Below are positions 27,569-37,366 of a DNA stretch of 51,430 bases, in pieces; position 1 is the stretch's first letter; every line of letters begins with the position of its first letter. Origin of the DNA: an uncultured Clostridia bacterium (GTDB lineage: Bacteria; Bacillota; Clostridia; Oscillospirales; Ruminococcaceae); NCBI GenBank assembly GCA_945876755.1, contig CAMCPM010000014.1, forward strand, positions 1 through 51,430, written 5' to 3'. A program made the translations under genes and the position numbers. The notes below the pieces were generated by a model. That model did no database searches. It saw nothing but the letters and a program-made list of their open reading frames with translations, and had not been told where the DNA came from.

Positions 27569-28432
27569 CTACTCCTTATTGTTTTTTATTATTGAAAACA
27601 GCGTATTGATGATAAGTATGAACACAAACAGCACAACAGCTGTTGCAATAAGCGCGTCGCGGTGCAGGTCTGCTGCATATCCCATTTCAAGAACAATATT
27701 TGCCGTAAGCGTTCTTACGCCCGAGGTTATACTGTTCGGCAGTACGCTCTGGTTACCGCATATCATTACTACCGCCATCGTTTCGCCTATCGCACGTCCT
27801 ATGCCGAGAATAACTCCTGCCATGATACCCGTCTTTGCCGCAGGAAGCATAGCGCAGAAAACGCTTCTTTCGCTTGTTGCTCCAAGAGCGAGCGAGCCCT
27901 CATAATAGCTTTCGGGAACGGCTCTCACAGCAGATTCCGCAACGCCGATTATCGTAGGCAATATCATAATTCCCAGCAGCACCGAAGCCGTAAGCATACT
28001 TTTTCCGCTGCCCCCGAAAATATCCTGCATAACCGGAACAATTACCATAAGTCCGAAAAAGCCATACACAATTGACGGTATTCCCGCAAGAAGCTCAATA
28101 GCAGGCTTCAGTATCTTATAAAGTCCCTGAGGACAGAATTTTGCCATGAATACGGCGCAGAATATCCCGACAGGTACGCCGATTATTATTGCTCCTGCCG
28201 TAACGTAAATGCTTCCCACTATCATGGGGAAAATACCGAACTTGTTTTCAAGTGGCTTCCACGACTTTCCAAGAAGAAATTCGGAAGGACCTATTTTTGC
28301 AATAGCAGGAACGCCGTTTGCAAAAAGAAATACGCATATAGTCACAACTGCAATAACCGAAACGCACGCCGAGATAAGGAATACGCCCTTCATAAAGCTT
28401 TCCTTGTATTTATTTGCCGATACGGATAACAA
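27569..28432 (-). CDS. pstC: phosphate ABC transporter permease PstC
   Basis: About 287 residues, six predicted spans. The permease motif is AVRAVPESYYEGSLALGATSERSVFCAMLPAA. The open frame extends to 28480, but the only strong ribosome site is GGCGGAGG, 6 nt before TTG 28432, giving a product that starts SVSANKYKESF after the initiator and Leu, as PstC proteins commonly begin. ATG 28453 is an alternative with only GGAA before it. It forms the phosphate channel with PstA. Confidence 0.93.
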   Translation of the reverse strand: MLSVSANKYKESFMKGVFLISACVSVIAVVTICVFLFANGVPAIAKIGPSEFLLGKSWKPLENKFGIFPMIVGSIYVTAGAIIIGVPVGIFCAVFMAKFCPQGLYKILKPAIELLAGIPSIVYGFFGLMVIVPVMQDIFGGSGKSMLTASVLLGIMILPTIIGVAESAVRAVPESYYEGSLALGATSERSVFCAMLPAAKTGIMAGVILGIGRAIGETMAVVMICGNQSVLPNSITSGVRTLTANIVLEMGYAADLHRDALIATAVVLFVFILIINTLFSIIKNNKE

Positions 28433-28514
28433 ACAAATCCTCCGCCTTTCCATACAGGAATATTCCGCAGGCAAATACACCCTACGGAATATCCCGGAAG
28501 AATTTTAAGAAATC

Positions 28515-29351
28515 TTATTTAACTTCGCTCCAGTTGGTAATTGTGCCTGTGTAAATGCCTTTGATCTGCTCGCTTGTAAGATTTTCAACATCGTTTTTGT
28601 TGTTTACGATAACTGCGATGCCATCCATAGCAATTACAGTGGGAGAAATACCTGCCGAAAGCTCGCTGTCTTTAAGCTCACGGGAAGCCATACCGATGTC
28701 GCAGGCACCCTCGATGGTGCTTGTCATACCTGCACTTGAACCTGTCTGCTGAATTTCAATAGTAACGCTCGGGTTGATCTCCTTGTACTTGTCAGCAAGC
28801 TTTTCCATTACGGGCGCAACCGATGTAGAACCTGCAACAACGATAGTACCTTCAAGTCCGGACGGAGCATATGCACCGTTATCGGAAGCCTTGATGTAAC
28901 CCTTTTCCTCAATAATTGCCTGACCGTCAGCGCTCATTATAAAGGATACAAAATCTGCCGCAAGTGGGCTGATGTCGTCTCTCGTTGCAATGTTAAACGG
29001 TCTTGAAACCTTGTATGTACCGTTATTGATGTTGTCTACCGTAGCCTCAACGCCGTCAACCTTTACAGCTTTTACCTCACTGCTTAGCGAACCGAGCGAA
29101 ATGTATCCTATTGCGCTTTCGTTACCTGCAACAGACTGGATAACGACCGATGTGCTGTTTGATATCTCCGCAGTTGCAACAGTGTTGTCAACCTCATTTT
29201 CAAGTATTCCCATAAGCTCTGTGAAAGCTCCTCTTGTTCCCGAACCGTCCTCACGGGAGATAACCGTAATTGCGTTTCCTGCTCCACCGCAGCCTGTAAG
29301 AAGCGCCGCAGAAAGAACCGCAGCAATACCTGCCGATATAAGCTTTTTCAT
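28515..29351 (-). CDS. pstS: phosphate-binding lipoprotein PstS
   Basis: A 278-residue exported binding protein, first gene of the pst operon. The signal peptide ends in the lipobox LTGC (Cys21). Phosphate-binding segments are visible as SREDGSGTRGAF and VAGSTSVAPVMEKLA, and QQTGSSAGM further on. It captures phosphate outside the membrane and delivers it to PstCA. AAAAGGA precedes the ATG. The promoter region holds a Pho-box-like array. Confidence 0.95.
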   Translation of the reverse strand: MKKLISAGIAAVLSAALLTGCGGAGNAITVISREDGSGTRGAFTELMGILENEVDNTVATAEISNSTSVVIQSVAGNESAIGYISLGSLSSEVKAVKVDGVEATVDNINNGTYKVSRPFNIATRDDISPLAADFVSFIMSADGQAIIEEKGYIKASDNGAYAPSGLEGTIVVAGSTSVAPVMEKLADKYKEINPSVTIEIQQTGSSAGMTSTIEGACDIGMASRELKDSELSAGISPTVIAMDGIAVIVNNKNDVENLTSEQIKGIYTGTITNWSEVK

Positions 29352-29407
29352 AAGTAAACCATCCTTTTAAGTTTAATTGATTCGTACTTTTCTTTGGTAC
29401 GCTTTTA

Positions 29408-29483
29408 ATTATAAACCGCAAAGGTAAAGTCCGAAATCACAGTTATGTTAAATCTGTGTAAAGTCGTTAAATCAAATGTAAAG
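29408..29483 (-). promoter_or_regulatory. pstS promoter with Pho-box-like direct repeats
   Basis: Read on the minus strand, four TTTA(A/C)-type hexamers (TTTACA, TTTAAC, TTTACA, TTTAACA) lie between 29483 and 29446 at roughly one helical turn, as in the PhoP boxes of Gram-positive bacteria. A perfect TATAAT is at 29408-29413 but no good -35 is present, which fits an activator-dependent promoter. PhoP binding is inference from pattern and operon content. Confidence 0.7.
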
Positions 29484-29505
29484 CTTATTTCCGAATGAAT
29501 TTTAC

Positions 29506-29542
29506 ACAAAAAAGGAAACGCTCCGCTTGGGAACGTTTCCTA
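29506..29542 (-). terminator. terminator after metG
   Basis: GGAAACG/CGTTTCC arms with a partly paired apical region, followed on the minus strand by TTTTTT. It separates metG from the pst promoter. Confidence 0.85.
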
Positions 29543-29553
29543 AAAAGCATATT

Positions 29554-31593
29554 TTATTTTGTATCGAACTGGCTTTCATGCCTTTTGAAGAAGTCAACAC
29601 GAGGTTCAAGGAACTTTATTTCATGGTCTGTTTCGCCTTTGAGAATATTGTCTGCAAGAGGCTCAAAAATATTATCCCAGTTCCACATTGAGTCATCAAG
29701 CTTCATGTACTCCTGAACCATTTTTGTTCCGTCGGGAGCTATCGGGTGCAGAAGAACAGCAGCAGTCTTTATCATGTGGAATACGTTTGTCATCCACTTT
29801 CTGCGAAGCGCATTGTCGTCCGCCTTGTCAGCATCAGCCTTTGCCTTTGCCATATACTTGCTTGCCTTGCGGATATAAGAATCCAGCACATATGTGACCT
29901 GATGGAACTCAAATTTATACATGAATCGTTCGTATTCCAGAACCGCTTTTTCCGACTCAGCAAGAATATCGGCGTCAACCTCTCCAACAGGCATTTTGCC
30001 GTCAAGATACTTCTGCGCATCGTAGAAGCAAGTACGGATAATTCTGTTGAACACGTTTGAAAGCAGGAAGCCTTCCTTTGTAACGGGGTCGCCCTCGTCC
30101 TGCTTAGCCATGGGGTTAAGGGGCTTTGGCTGGAAGCTTACGCTTCTCATTCCAAGACCGAGACTAAGGAAGTGCATACGCAGCTGCTCTGCCGTGTAAT
30201 AATCAAGCAGGTCGGCAGCCATAGGAGGCTTTACCGCACCGCTGCTGGAAGCCTTCTTGTCAAGGAAAAGAATGTGATGATTTGCCACAAGTATCGGAAG
30301 CTGAAGTTCTCCGTCATCGGGGTCGCAGGAAAGATTATCCTTGCCCTGAAGCGCCATGAACATAGCCATTTCCGCAACGCCGTAGAAATAGATGTTGTCC
30401 TGACCGATAAACTGATAAACCTGAGCGTCCTTTGAACACCAATAGTTCTTCCACTCATCACGGTCGTGACCAATGGATTCAAGATAAGCCTGAGTAAAGG
30501 AGATAGGCGCCCAAAGTGACTCAGGCCAAACCCATACAGTCAGCGGGTCTTCACCCTCCAGAACAGGAGCAGGCACACCCCACTCGATATTGCCCGTAAG
30601 ACGGAACGGTACAAGAGTCTTTCCTGTGCGGAAACGAATACCCTCTGCCGAAAGCACCTCGCAGGACTTTTCACGCTCTTCAAGTGTCTTGAACACAATG
30701 GTGAACGAGGTTTTCTTAGGCTCTTCAACAAGCTCGTGAGCTTCAAGTCTGTCCTTTACCGCATCGTATTTATCTCTGAAATCATTCATTATATAAATAA
30801 CGGGAGGTTCAAGAAACTCGCTTATCGTTTTGTGTACGACAGCTCTTACGTTGTCCTGCTGTCTTATTTCGGCAGCATATTCCCTAAGGATATCATAGTG
30901 GTCGGTAAGCTTGAAGTACCAGTTATCAACATTTTTCATAACAGGCTTTTCACCGGTAAGGGTACTCTTAGGGTCGATAAGGTCCTGCGGCATATACTGA
31001 TGACCGAGGTCGCACTCGTCAGCATAGCCCTTTTCGGACTGACATCCCTGCACGGGACATTTACCAACGACCTGTCTGCCGTTGAGAAAGGTACCAACCT
31101 TTTCGTCATAGAACTGAGCCGTAGATATCTTGCGGAGATGACCGTTCTCATAAAGCTTTCTGATGAACCAATCAGAGACCTCGTTGTGTACCTCGGCTGT
31201 CCTGCCCAGACCCGAAGCGCCGAAAAGGTTAAGGCTTATGCCGTAGTCGTCAAGAGTTTTCTTCTGAGCCTCGTGGTTTTCGGCAACAAAATCTTCTATC
31301 GTACCTTTATATCCCTGCTCCTCGGTAAGCTTGCGGTAGCTTTCCGCGATCGGTGAGCCATAGCAGTCCGTACCGGAAACAAAAATAACATTTTCTGCAC
31401 CTATCCTGTCACGGAGGAAACGTGCGTAAACGTCAGCAAAAACGAACACGCCTCCCACATGACCGAAGTGCAGCTTTTTGTTTCCGTATGGCATACCGCC
31501 TGTAATAACAGCTCTTTTCGGGAACTGCGGACGGTTATCCCTTGAAATTTTCTTTTTAAAATCCCTGCCGTTATTGTTGTTATCCATAATCAC
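29554..31593 (-). CDS. metG: methionyl-tRNA synthetase, divergent form
   Basis: A 679-residue class I synthetase that charges tRNA-Met. The HIGH-type motif is HFGH (42-45) after PYGNKKL. A zinc-knuckle region lies at 179-198 (Cys179, Cys184, Cys194, His198). The catalytic core LTGNIEWGVPAP and the helical anticodon domain follow. Two features are odd. The KMSKS loop reads KKASSSG (446-452), and about 65 residues (roughly 265-330, containing a Lys/Glu-rich segment) are inserted before the WGVP core. No C-terminal EMAP/Arc1p-like tRNA-binding domain is present. The start is GTG 31593, 7 nt after AAAGGA; ATG 31587 is the alternative. It may be a second, specialised MetRS or a lineage-specific form. 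Confidence 0.85.
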   Translation of the reverse strand: MIMDNNNNGRDFKKKISRDNRPQFPKRAVITGGMPYGNKKLHFGHVGGVFVFADVYARFLRDRIGAENVIFVSGTDCYGSPIAESYRKLTEEQGYKGTIEDFVAENHEAQKKTLDDYGISLNLFGASGLGRTAEVHNEVSDWFIRKLYENGHLRKISTAQFYDEKVGTFLNGRQVVGKCPVQGCQSEKGYADECDLGHQYMPQDLIDPKSTLTGEKPVMKNVDNWYFKLTDHYDILREYAAEIRQQDNVRAVVHKTISEFLEPPVIYIMNDFRDKYDAVKDRLEAHELVEEPKKTSFTIVFKTLEEREKSCEVLSAEGIRFRTGKTLVPFRLTGNIEWGVPAPVLEGEDPLTVWVWPESLWAPISFTQAYLESIGHDRDEWKNYWCSKDAQVYQFIGQDNIYFYGVAEMAMFMALQGKDNLSCDPDDGELQLPILVANHHILFLDKKASSSGAVKPPMAADLLDYYTAEQLRMHFLSLGLGMRSVSFQPKPLNPMAKQDEGDPVTKEGFLLSNVFNRIIRTCFYDAQKYLDGKMPVGEVDADILAESEKAVLEYERFMYKFEFHQVTYVLDSYIRKASKYMAKAKADADKADDNALRRKWMTNVFHMIKTAAVLLHPIAPDGTKMVQEYMKLDDSMWNWDNIFEPLADNILKGETDHEIKFLEPRVDFFKRHESQFDTK

Positions 31594-31702
31594 AAATCAT
31601 TCCTTTCACAAAAGCGCAAGGCTTTATCCGAAAAACACGGCGAACACCCGAAATCCGCTGCGCTGCGGCATATCGTTTGTCCGCCTGTAAAAATAAACCG
31701 AA

Positions 31703-32677
31703 TCAGCTGAGAGTAAGAACCGCAAGGTCGCCGTTGTTGTTCTGACCTGCATTCTTCACAGCAAAAATAACCTTTCTCATAAGCTGCTTGTCCGAAGCTC
31801 TGAGGGCAGTATCAAAAGCGCTTATCGCCTTTGCAAAATCATCGTCGTCCTTTCCTGGCATATAACAGGTAATAAGCACCTTGACCGCATTGTAAAGCGA
31901 ACAATAAAATACGAAATGATCCCAGAAATTGAACTCAGGGTCCGCAAACGGAATAGAATAAGACCAAAGATAATTTATCATTACGTTTTCGACGTAATTG
32001 GACTTCTCCCCTGCCGTAAGCTCCGAGAAAGCCTTTCTCATTTCGATATATTTCTTCATATCGGTCATTTTCAGCGTTTCCGGACCGGATACTCCGAGAT
32101 TTTTATAAATAGTATTAAGCACTTCCTTATACGCCGCATTAGGCTTATTGAGAGACTTCAGCAAAGAAATACCGTCTGCAAGAGCGTAACCCGGATTTGG
32201 ACGTACTTCTTTGAAATATTCGATAACATTTGTATAGTCCATTTCAGGAGCTGTAAACTCTTCAATAAACTTAGGGATAAGATTCGGCTGACCCTTGTCG
32301 ATCATGCCCTGGATCGTTTTTACAGCGTAGTTAAGAAGAAGCATACGCTTTTCAAAGTTAACGTTTCTGTTCTGAAGAACGCTCATAAAAAGGGTACGCA
32401 TCTGCCAGTAATACTGTGCTGTCGGGTGAGCCTTGAGGATAGCCTGACTCTGTCTTATAAACTGCTCGCTCTGCTCATCGGGCAGATTGACCATGTTATA
32501 TGCGAGAATATCCTTTTCCTCCATAAGCTTTTTGACTACTTCGATATTGCTGAGGTGAGGAACATACTCAACAGCGGAAACAGTTACGATAATATCGCAG
32601 AAATCGTCAGAAGGCTGAGGCTTCAGACGTTCATTCAGATCCTTTAAAATTGCGGGTGAAACAATAGGAAATCCCAT
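31703..32677 (-). CDS. conserved-looking protein of unknown function
   Basis: A 324-residue, soluble, mostly helical protein with no signal peptide or membrane span and no motif that I recognise. The open frame extends to 32776, but ATG 32677 has GGAG six nt upstream and is downstream of the promoter at 32765-32793, so it is the start. The transcript has a leader of about 80 nt. metG follows the other side of a 109-nt gap on the same strand and may be co-transcribed, since no terminator is visible between them. An antisense reading of 243 codons exists but is judged a shadow. Confidence 0.65.
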   Translation of the reverse strand: MGFPIVSPAILKDLNERLKPQPSDDFCDIIVTVSAVEYVPHLSNIEVVKKLMEEKDILAYNMVNLPDEQSEQFIRQSQAILKAHPTAQYYWQMRTLFMSVLQNRNVNFEKRMLLLNYAVKTIQGMIDKGQPNLIPKFIEEFTAPEMDYTNVIEYFKEVRPNPGYALADGISLLKSLNKPNAAYKEVLNTIYKNLGVSGPETLKMTDMKKYIEMRKAFSELTAGEKSNYVENVMINYLWSYSIPFADPEFNFWDHFVFYCSLYNAVKVLITCYMPGKDDDDFAKAISAFDTALRASDKQLMRKVIFAVKNAGQNNNGDLAVLTLS

Positions 32678-32764
32678 AAAAAAACTCCATTCCCGACGGC
32701 ATATGTCATGATATCGGACCAAAGCCTCCGCTGCCGCCGTAGCCGAAGGCAAATACTGATAATT

Positions 32765-32793
32765 ATTATACCACAAACTTTTTTAAAATGCAA
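32765..32793 (-). promoter_or_regulatory. promoter for the unknown gene upstream of metG
   Basis: TTGCAT (32788-32793) and a perfect TATAAT (32765-32770) are 17 bp apart on the minus strand. Confidence 0.7.
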
Positions 32794-32867
32794 TAGAAAA
32801 TTCCGAAAACAGCGCATTTACAGCAAATTAAAGTAAAAAAGGCGATTATATTTATCTATATATACGC

Positions 32868-32896
32868 TTGAAGTAAGTCTGATTATCGGGTATAAT
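32868..32896 (+). promoter_or_regulatory. promoter for the PPK2-family gene
   Basis: TTGAAG (32868-32873) and TATAAT (32891-32896) are 17 bp apart, divergent from the preceding promoter. Confidence 0.78.
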
Positions 32897-32929
32897 AATA
32901 GTAATATTTTATCGAAAGGACGCTGTCTT

Positions 32930-34420
32930 ATGCTTGAAAATGCGCTTTCAAACAAAAATAAATCCTTCGACTATAAAGACCTTACCAAAGAGCTGGAAAA
33001 AAATCTTTCTTCTCTTCAGCAGAAAATCCGCGATAAAAAGCTTCCCGTAATAATTCTACTTGAGGGCTGGGGCGCTTCGGGAAAAGGTTCTCTCATTGCA
33101 GATATGATAAAGATGCTCGACCCGAGATTTTTCAAGGTTTATTCAACGATGACTGCCACCGAAGCGGAACGCCGCTATCCATTGATGAAACGCTTCTGGG
33201 AAAATATTCCCGAATACGGCACTATCTCCGTCCTTGACAGAAGCTGGTATCAGGAGCTTGCCATTGCCAAAATGGAGGAAGGTATAACCGACGAGGAATA
33301 CTCACGCCGAATCAACAGCGTAAATACCTTTGAACGTCAGCTTTCCGACGATGGATACCTTATTATAAAGTTTTTCCTGCACATTTCACAAAAAGAGCAG
33401 AAAAAGCGTTTTCTCAAGCTTAAAGAGGACAGCACTACCAAGTGGCGTGTTACCGAACTGGACAAAAAGCGCAACAAGAATTACGATGTATATTACCGCC
33501 AGTTTGACGATATGCTCACTAAAACAAATACTCCCCATTGCCCGTGGAGGATCATTGACACTACCGACCGCAGCTTTACCCGTTTTCAGGTGTTCAATAT
33601 TCTGGTAAGCCAGATCACCAATGCGGTAAATACCGAAAAAACAGCGGCTCCCGTTCTTGAAGAGACCGCTCACCATTTCAAACTTTCGCCCTGTCCGAAG
33701 CTTTCGGAAGTAAAGCTTGAAAATAAAACTTTACAGCCTACAAAGTATGCCGACGAGCTGAAAAAAGCACAAAAGGAGCTTGCCAGACTGCACGGAAAAA
33801 TTTACAAGAGAAAAATTCCCGTGGTCATGGTTTTTGAGGGCTGGGACGCAGCAGGCAAGGGCGGTGCGATAAAACGTATTTCATATGCCCTTGACCCAAG
33901 AGGCTATGAAGCTGTACCTATTGCCGCACCCGATAAGCACGAACTTAACCGTCATTATCTGTGGAGATTCTGGAATAATCTTCCCAAAAGCGGACACATT
34001 ACCATATTTGACCGTTCATGGTACGGCAGAGTAATGGTTGAACGCATCGAAGGGTTTACTGCTCCCGAACGCTGTGCAATGGCTTACCGTGAGATAAACG
34101 AATTTGAAGAAGAGCTTGTCAGCGAGGGCGCTGTCGTACTTAAATTCTGGCTGCAAATCGACAAGGAGGAACAGCTCCGCCGCTTCAACGACCGTATGAA
34201 TACACCCGAAAAGCGCTGGAAAATTACCGACGAGGACTGGCGCAACCGTGAAAAATGGGACGCATACGAAGCAGCTGTTGATGAAATGCTTATGAAAACT
34301 TCAACAGCCGCAGCTCCGTGGAACGTTATCGAAGCAAACAGCAAGCTGTACGCAAGAATAAAAATAATGAATATCGTTATTGACAGACTTTCCGAATATA
34401 TTAAAAATTCCGGGAAATAA
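32930..34420 (+). CDS. two-domain polyphosphate kinase 2 family (polyphosphate:AMP phosphotransferase)
   Basis: A 496-residue cytoplasmic enzyme with two PPK2 domains in tandem, the arrangement of polyphosphate:AMP phosphotransferases, which make ADP from AMP and polyphosphate. Each half has a P-loop: LEGWGASGKGS (about 44-54) and FEGWDAAGKGG (about 301-311), each followed by a DRSWY motif (LDRSWYQEL and FDRSWYGRV). The first P-loop departs from the common EGxDxxGKG pattern (Gly for Asp), and in many double-domain members one half is inactive, so the C-terminal half is the likelier catalyst. GAAAGGA precedes the ATG by 9 nt. It is near the pst operon, but separately transcribed. Confidence 0.9.
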   Translation: MLENALSNKNKSFDYKDLTKELEKNLSSLQQKIRDKKLPVIILLEGWGASGKGSLIADMIKMLDPRFFKVYSTMTATEAERRYPLMKRFWENIPEYGTISVLDRSWYQELAIAKMEEGITDEEYSRRINSVNTFERQLSDDGYLIIKFFLHISQKEQKKRFLKLKEDSTTKWRVTELDKKRNKNYDVYYRQFDDMLTKTNTPHCPWRIIDTTDRSFTRFQVFNILVSQITNAVNTEKTAAPVLEETAHHFKLSPCPKLSEVKLENKTLQPTKYADELKKAQKELARLHGKIYKRKIPVVMVFEGWDAAGKGGAIKRISYALDPRGYEAVPIAAPDKHELNRHYLWRFWNNLPKSGHITIFDRSWYGRVMVERIEGFTAPERCAMAYREINEFEEELVSEGAVVLKFWLQIDKEEQLRRFNDRMNTPEKRWKITDEDWRNREKWDAYEAAVDEMLMKTSTAAAPWNVIEANSKLYARIKIMNIVIDRLSEYIKNSGK

Positions 34421-34452
34421 ACTTGTGTTTTACTTTGTGACACATGAAAAGC

Positions 34453-34491
34453 AACAGCTGACCGATTTATACGGTCAGCTGTTTTGTTTTA
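34453..34491 (+). terminator. terminator after the PPK2-family gene
   Basis: A perfect 12-bp stem (34453-34464 with 34472-34483) followed by a T-rich tract. Confidence 0.92.
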
Positions 34492-34518
34492 TCATGTTAA
34501 GATATCATTTCCGACGAA

Positions 34519-35655
34519 TTATTCGGAAAGCTTAATGCTGTCGCTGTCAACCTCTCCGTAATCGCCGTCATTGGAAAAATCAAATGCGCCGTCATCCTCG
34601 GCAAATTCCGATTCGGTATCGAAGTAATCGAGATTATCCATACTTAACGATGACGTGTCAAGACCGTCCATATCGCTCACAGAAACAGAAAATGATTCTT
34701 CAGCGTTGGAAAGCTCTTCTCCCGAAGCTGAAACATATTCCGATTCAGACTTTGCCGCAGAAGCCGGCTCTGCCATCTTTGCTTCGGGTTCAGACTTCTG
34801 AACCGGATTTCTCACGGGTCTTGCAAAAAATTCATCCGGCTGCACAGGCTGAGGAATATCGGGTATAGGCTGTGGCGGCGGAGGAGTAAAGGTCTCTGCA
34901 AAGCCTGCCGCTGCGTTGTTATTCTGCAAAACAGGCGACCCATTGAAGCCGGAATCGGCAGCGTTATAATTTGCAGGTGCGCTGTAATTCGCCTGAACCG
35001 GTTCATTCTGCGCTCTGAGCTTTTTGTAAGCAAGCACGCCAACGACCGCAAAAACGGCAATAATGGCAAGTCCGCCGACAAGATTATAATAAGGCGTATT
35101 GGGATTATAAATTTTCAGTTCATAAGGAAGAATATGCTTTTCGATTTCCGAAGCATTCGTACCGTAAATCTCGGTTTTCTGAAACCATTCTATAAGATAG
35201 CCTTTAAGTTCGGGGTCAAGATTTTTAACTTTAGTCAAAACAGCCATATCCGGAAAAGCCACATCTGTGTTCCCGTCAAGATACTCCCATGTTGCGTCGC
35301 AGATATCATAAAGCATTTTGCGGTCGTCAATTTTTGCCGCAGATATCGTTATATAAAGCTCCTTTGATAATCCTTCTTCATTAACCAGCGGCATAATAAA
35401 ATATTCTTCGGACGTTCTCGATGAGGTTTCAATACCCATAGTTGTATTGGTAGTCGTTTCATTTGCATAGCAGTCGTAAATATTTGCAACGTATCCGCCT
35501 GTAAAATCCCCTTTTTTGATACCGTATATGCTGTCATAGTTAAAATCGGGAACATTACCGTTAAGCTTGATTATATCGGTTATGCCCGACGCTGTAAGCA
35601 TAATTCCCATTATTAACAGGAATATAAGAACTATTGCTATTCTTATCTTGTTCAT
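34519..35655 (-). CDS. two-span membrane protein with acidic cytoplasmic tail, unknown function
   Basis: A 378-residue protein that I do not recognise. TM1 is at about 5-25, an extracytoplasmic region at 27-190 contains few Cys and a Thr/Asn-rich stretch (ETTTNTTMG), and TM2 is at about 193-213. The C-terminal 160 residues are Pro/Gln/Asn-rich, then strongly acidic and Ser-rich (for example FAEDDGAFDFSNDGDYG), and probably disordered in the cytoplasm. GGGG lies about 10 nt before the ATG. It is alone behind its own promoter. A role as a membrane anchor or sensor is possible but nothing in the sequence proves it. Confidence 0.7.
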   Translation of the reverse strand: MNKIRIAIVLIFLLIMGIMLTASGITDIIKLNGNVPDFNYDSIYGIKKGDFTGGYVANIYDCYANETTTNTTMGIETSSRTSEEYFIMPLVNEEGLSKELYITISAAKIDDRKMLYDICDATWEYLDGNTDVAFPDMAVLTKVKNLDPELKGYLIEWFQKTEIYGTNASEIEKHILPYELKIYNPNTPYYNLVGGLAIIAVFAVVGVLAYKKLRAQNEPVQANYSAPANYNAADSGFNGSPVLQNNNAAAGFAETFTPPPPQPIPDIPQPVQPDEFFARPVRNPVQKSEPEAKMAEPASAAKSESEYVSASGEELSNAEESFSVSVSDMDGLDTSSLSMDNLDYFDTESEFAEDDGAFDFSNDGDYGEVDSDSIKLSE

Positions 35656-35698
35656 TAAAAATTAACCCCTTAATACCAATATTTAAAAATATGTTTAC

Positions 35699-35727
35699 AT
35701 TTTAACATGCTAAAGTTATCAAGTCAA
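35699..35727 (-). promoter_or_regulatory. promoter for the two-span membrane protein gene
   Basis: TTGACT (35722-35727) and TAAAAT (35699-35704) are 17 bp apart on the minus strand. Confidence 0.7.
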
Positions 35728-35745
35728 GTCTTTTTCTAAAAAAAG

Positions 35746-35774
35746 TTGACACATACTGAATAATCTGATATAAT
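35746..35774 (+). promoter_or_regulatory. perfect sigma-A promoter for purA
   Basis: TTGACA (35746-35751) and TATAAT (35769-35774) are 17 bp apart. The leader carries a short CGGAC/GTCCG hairpin before the ribosome site. Confidence 0.85.
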
Positions 35775-35779
35775 ATTGA

Positions 35780-37147
<1,368 letters not shown>

Positions 37148-37158
37148 GCGAACAATAC

Positions 37159-37299
37159 TTATGTCCCCCGTCTATAATACTAAAAACCAATTAAACTGTA
37201 GACAAAAAGCCTTCGCATAATCCATATACGCAAGATTATGCTCGATTTTTTGTACAGTTTTTAAATGGTTTTTAGTATAAGGCGTGGGACATAATTTTT
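37159..37299 (+). terminator. purA terminator interrupted in its loop by a palindromic repeat
   Basis: TTATGTCCC-c-CG (37159 on) is complementary to CG-t-GGGACATAA (37283-37294), and TTTTT follows. The 102-bp repeat lies exactly between the arms; without it the rest would be an ordinary short-loop terminator. Confidence 0.6.
37177..37278. repeat. 102-bp palindromic MITE-like repeat, copy A
   Basis: Starts ATACTAAAAACC and ends GGTTTTTAGTAT. The two halves are imperfect complements over almost the whole length around a CATATACGCAA centre, so the element forms one long hairpin. Copy B at 43363-43464 is its reverse complement with 98 of 102 positions identical. There is no coding capacity. Flanking TA could be a target duplication. 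Confidence 0.9.
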
Positions 37300-37320
37300 C
37301 AGATATACTTTTTATCGTAC

Positions 37321-37355
37321 AAAAAACCGCTGTATCGTTTGATACAGCGGTTTTT
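37321..37355 (-). terminator. terminator after the GH5 endoglucanase gene
   Basis: A perfect stem of at least 10 bp (CCGCTGTATC with its complement, loop GTTT) flanked by A and T runs; T-rich on both strands and so bidirectional. Confidence 0.9.
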
Positions 37356-37366
37356 ATGTAATATGA

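Noticed and set aside
30736-31356. Open frame of 206 codons on the plus strand
   Set aside because: It is antisense to metG and lacks a ribosome site.
31916-32647. Open frame of 243 codons on the plus strand
   Set aside because: It is antisense to the unknown gene at 31703-32677, which has promoter, ribosome site and better composition.
37177-37278. Possible CRISPR repeat or a second riboswitch
   Set aside because: There is a single palindrome with no regular spacer array and it lacks aptamer consensus; it matches copy B in inverted orientation instead.
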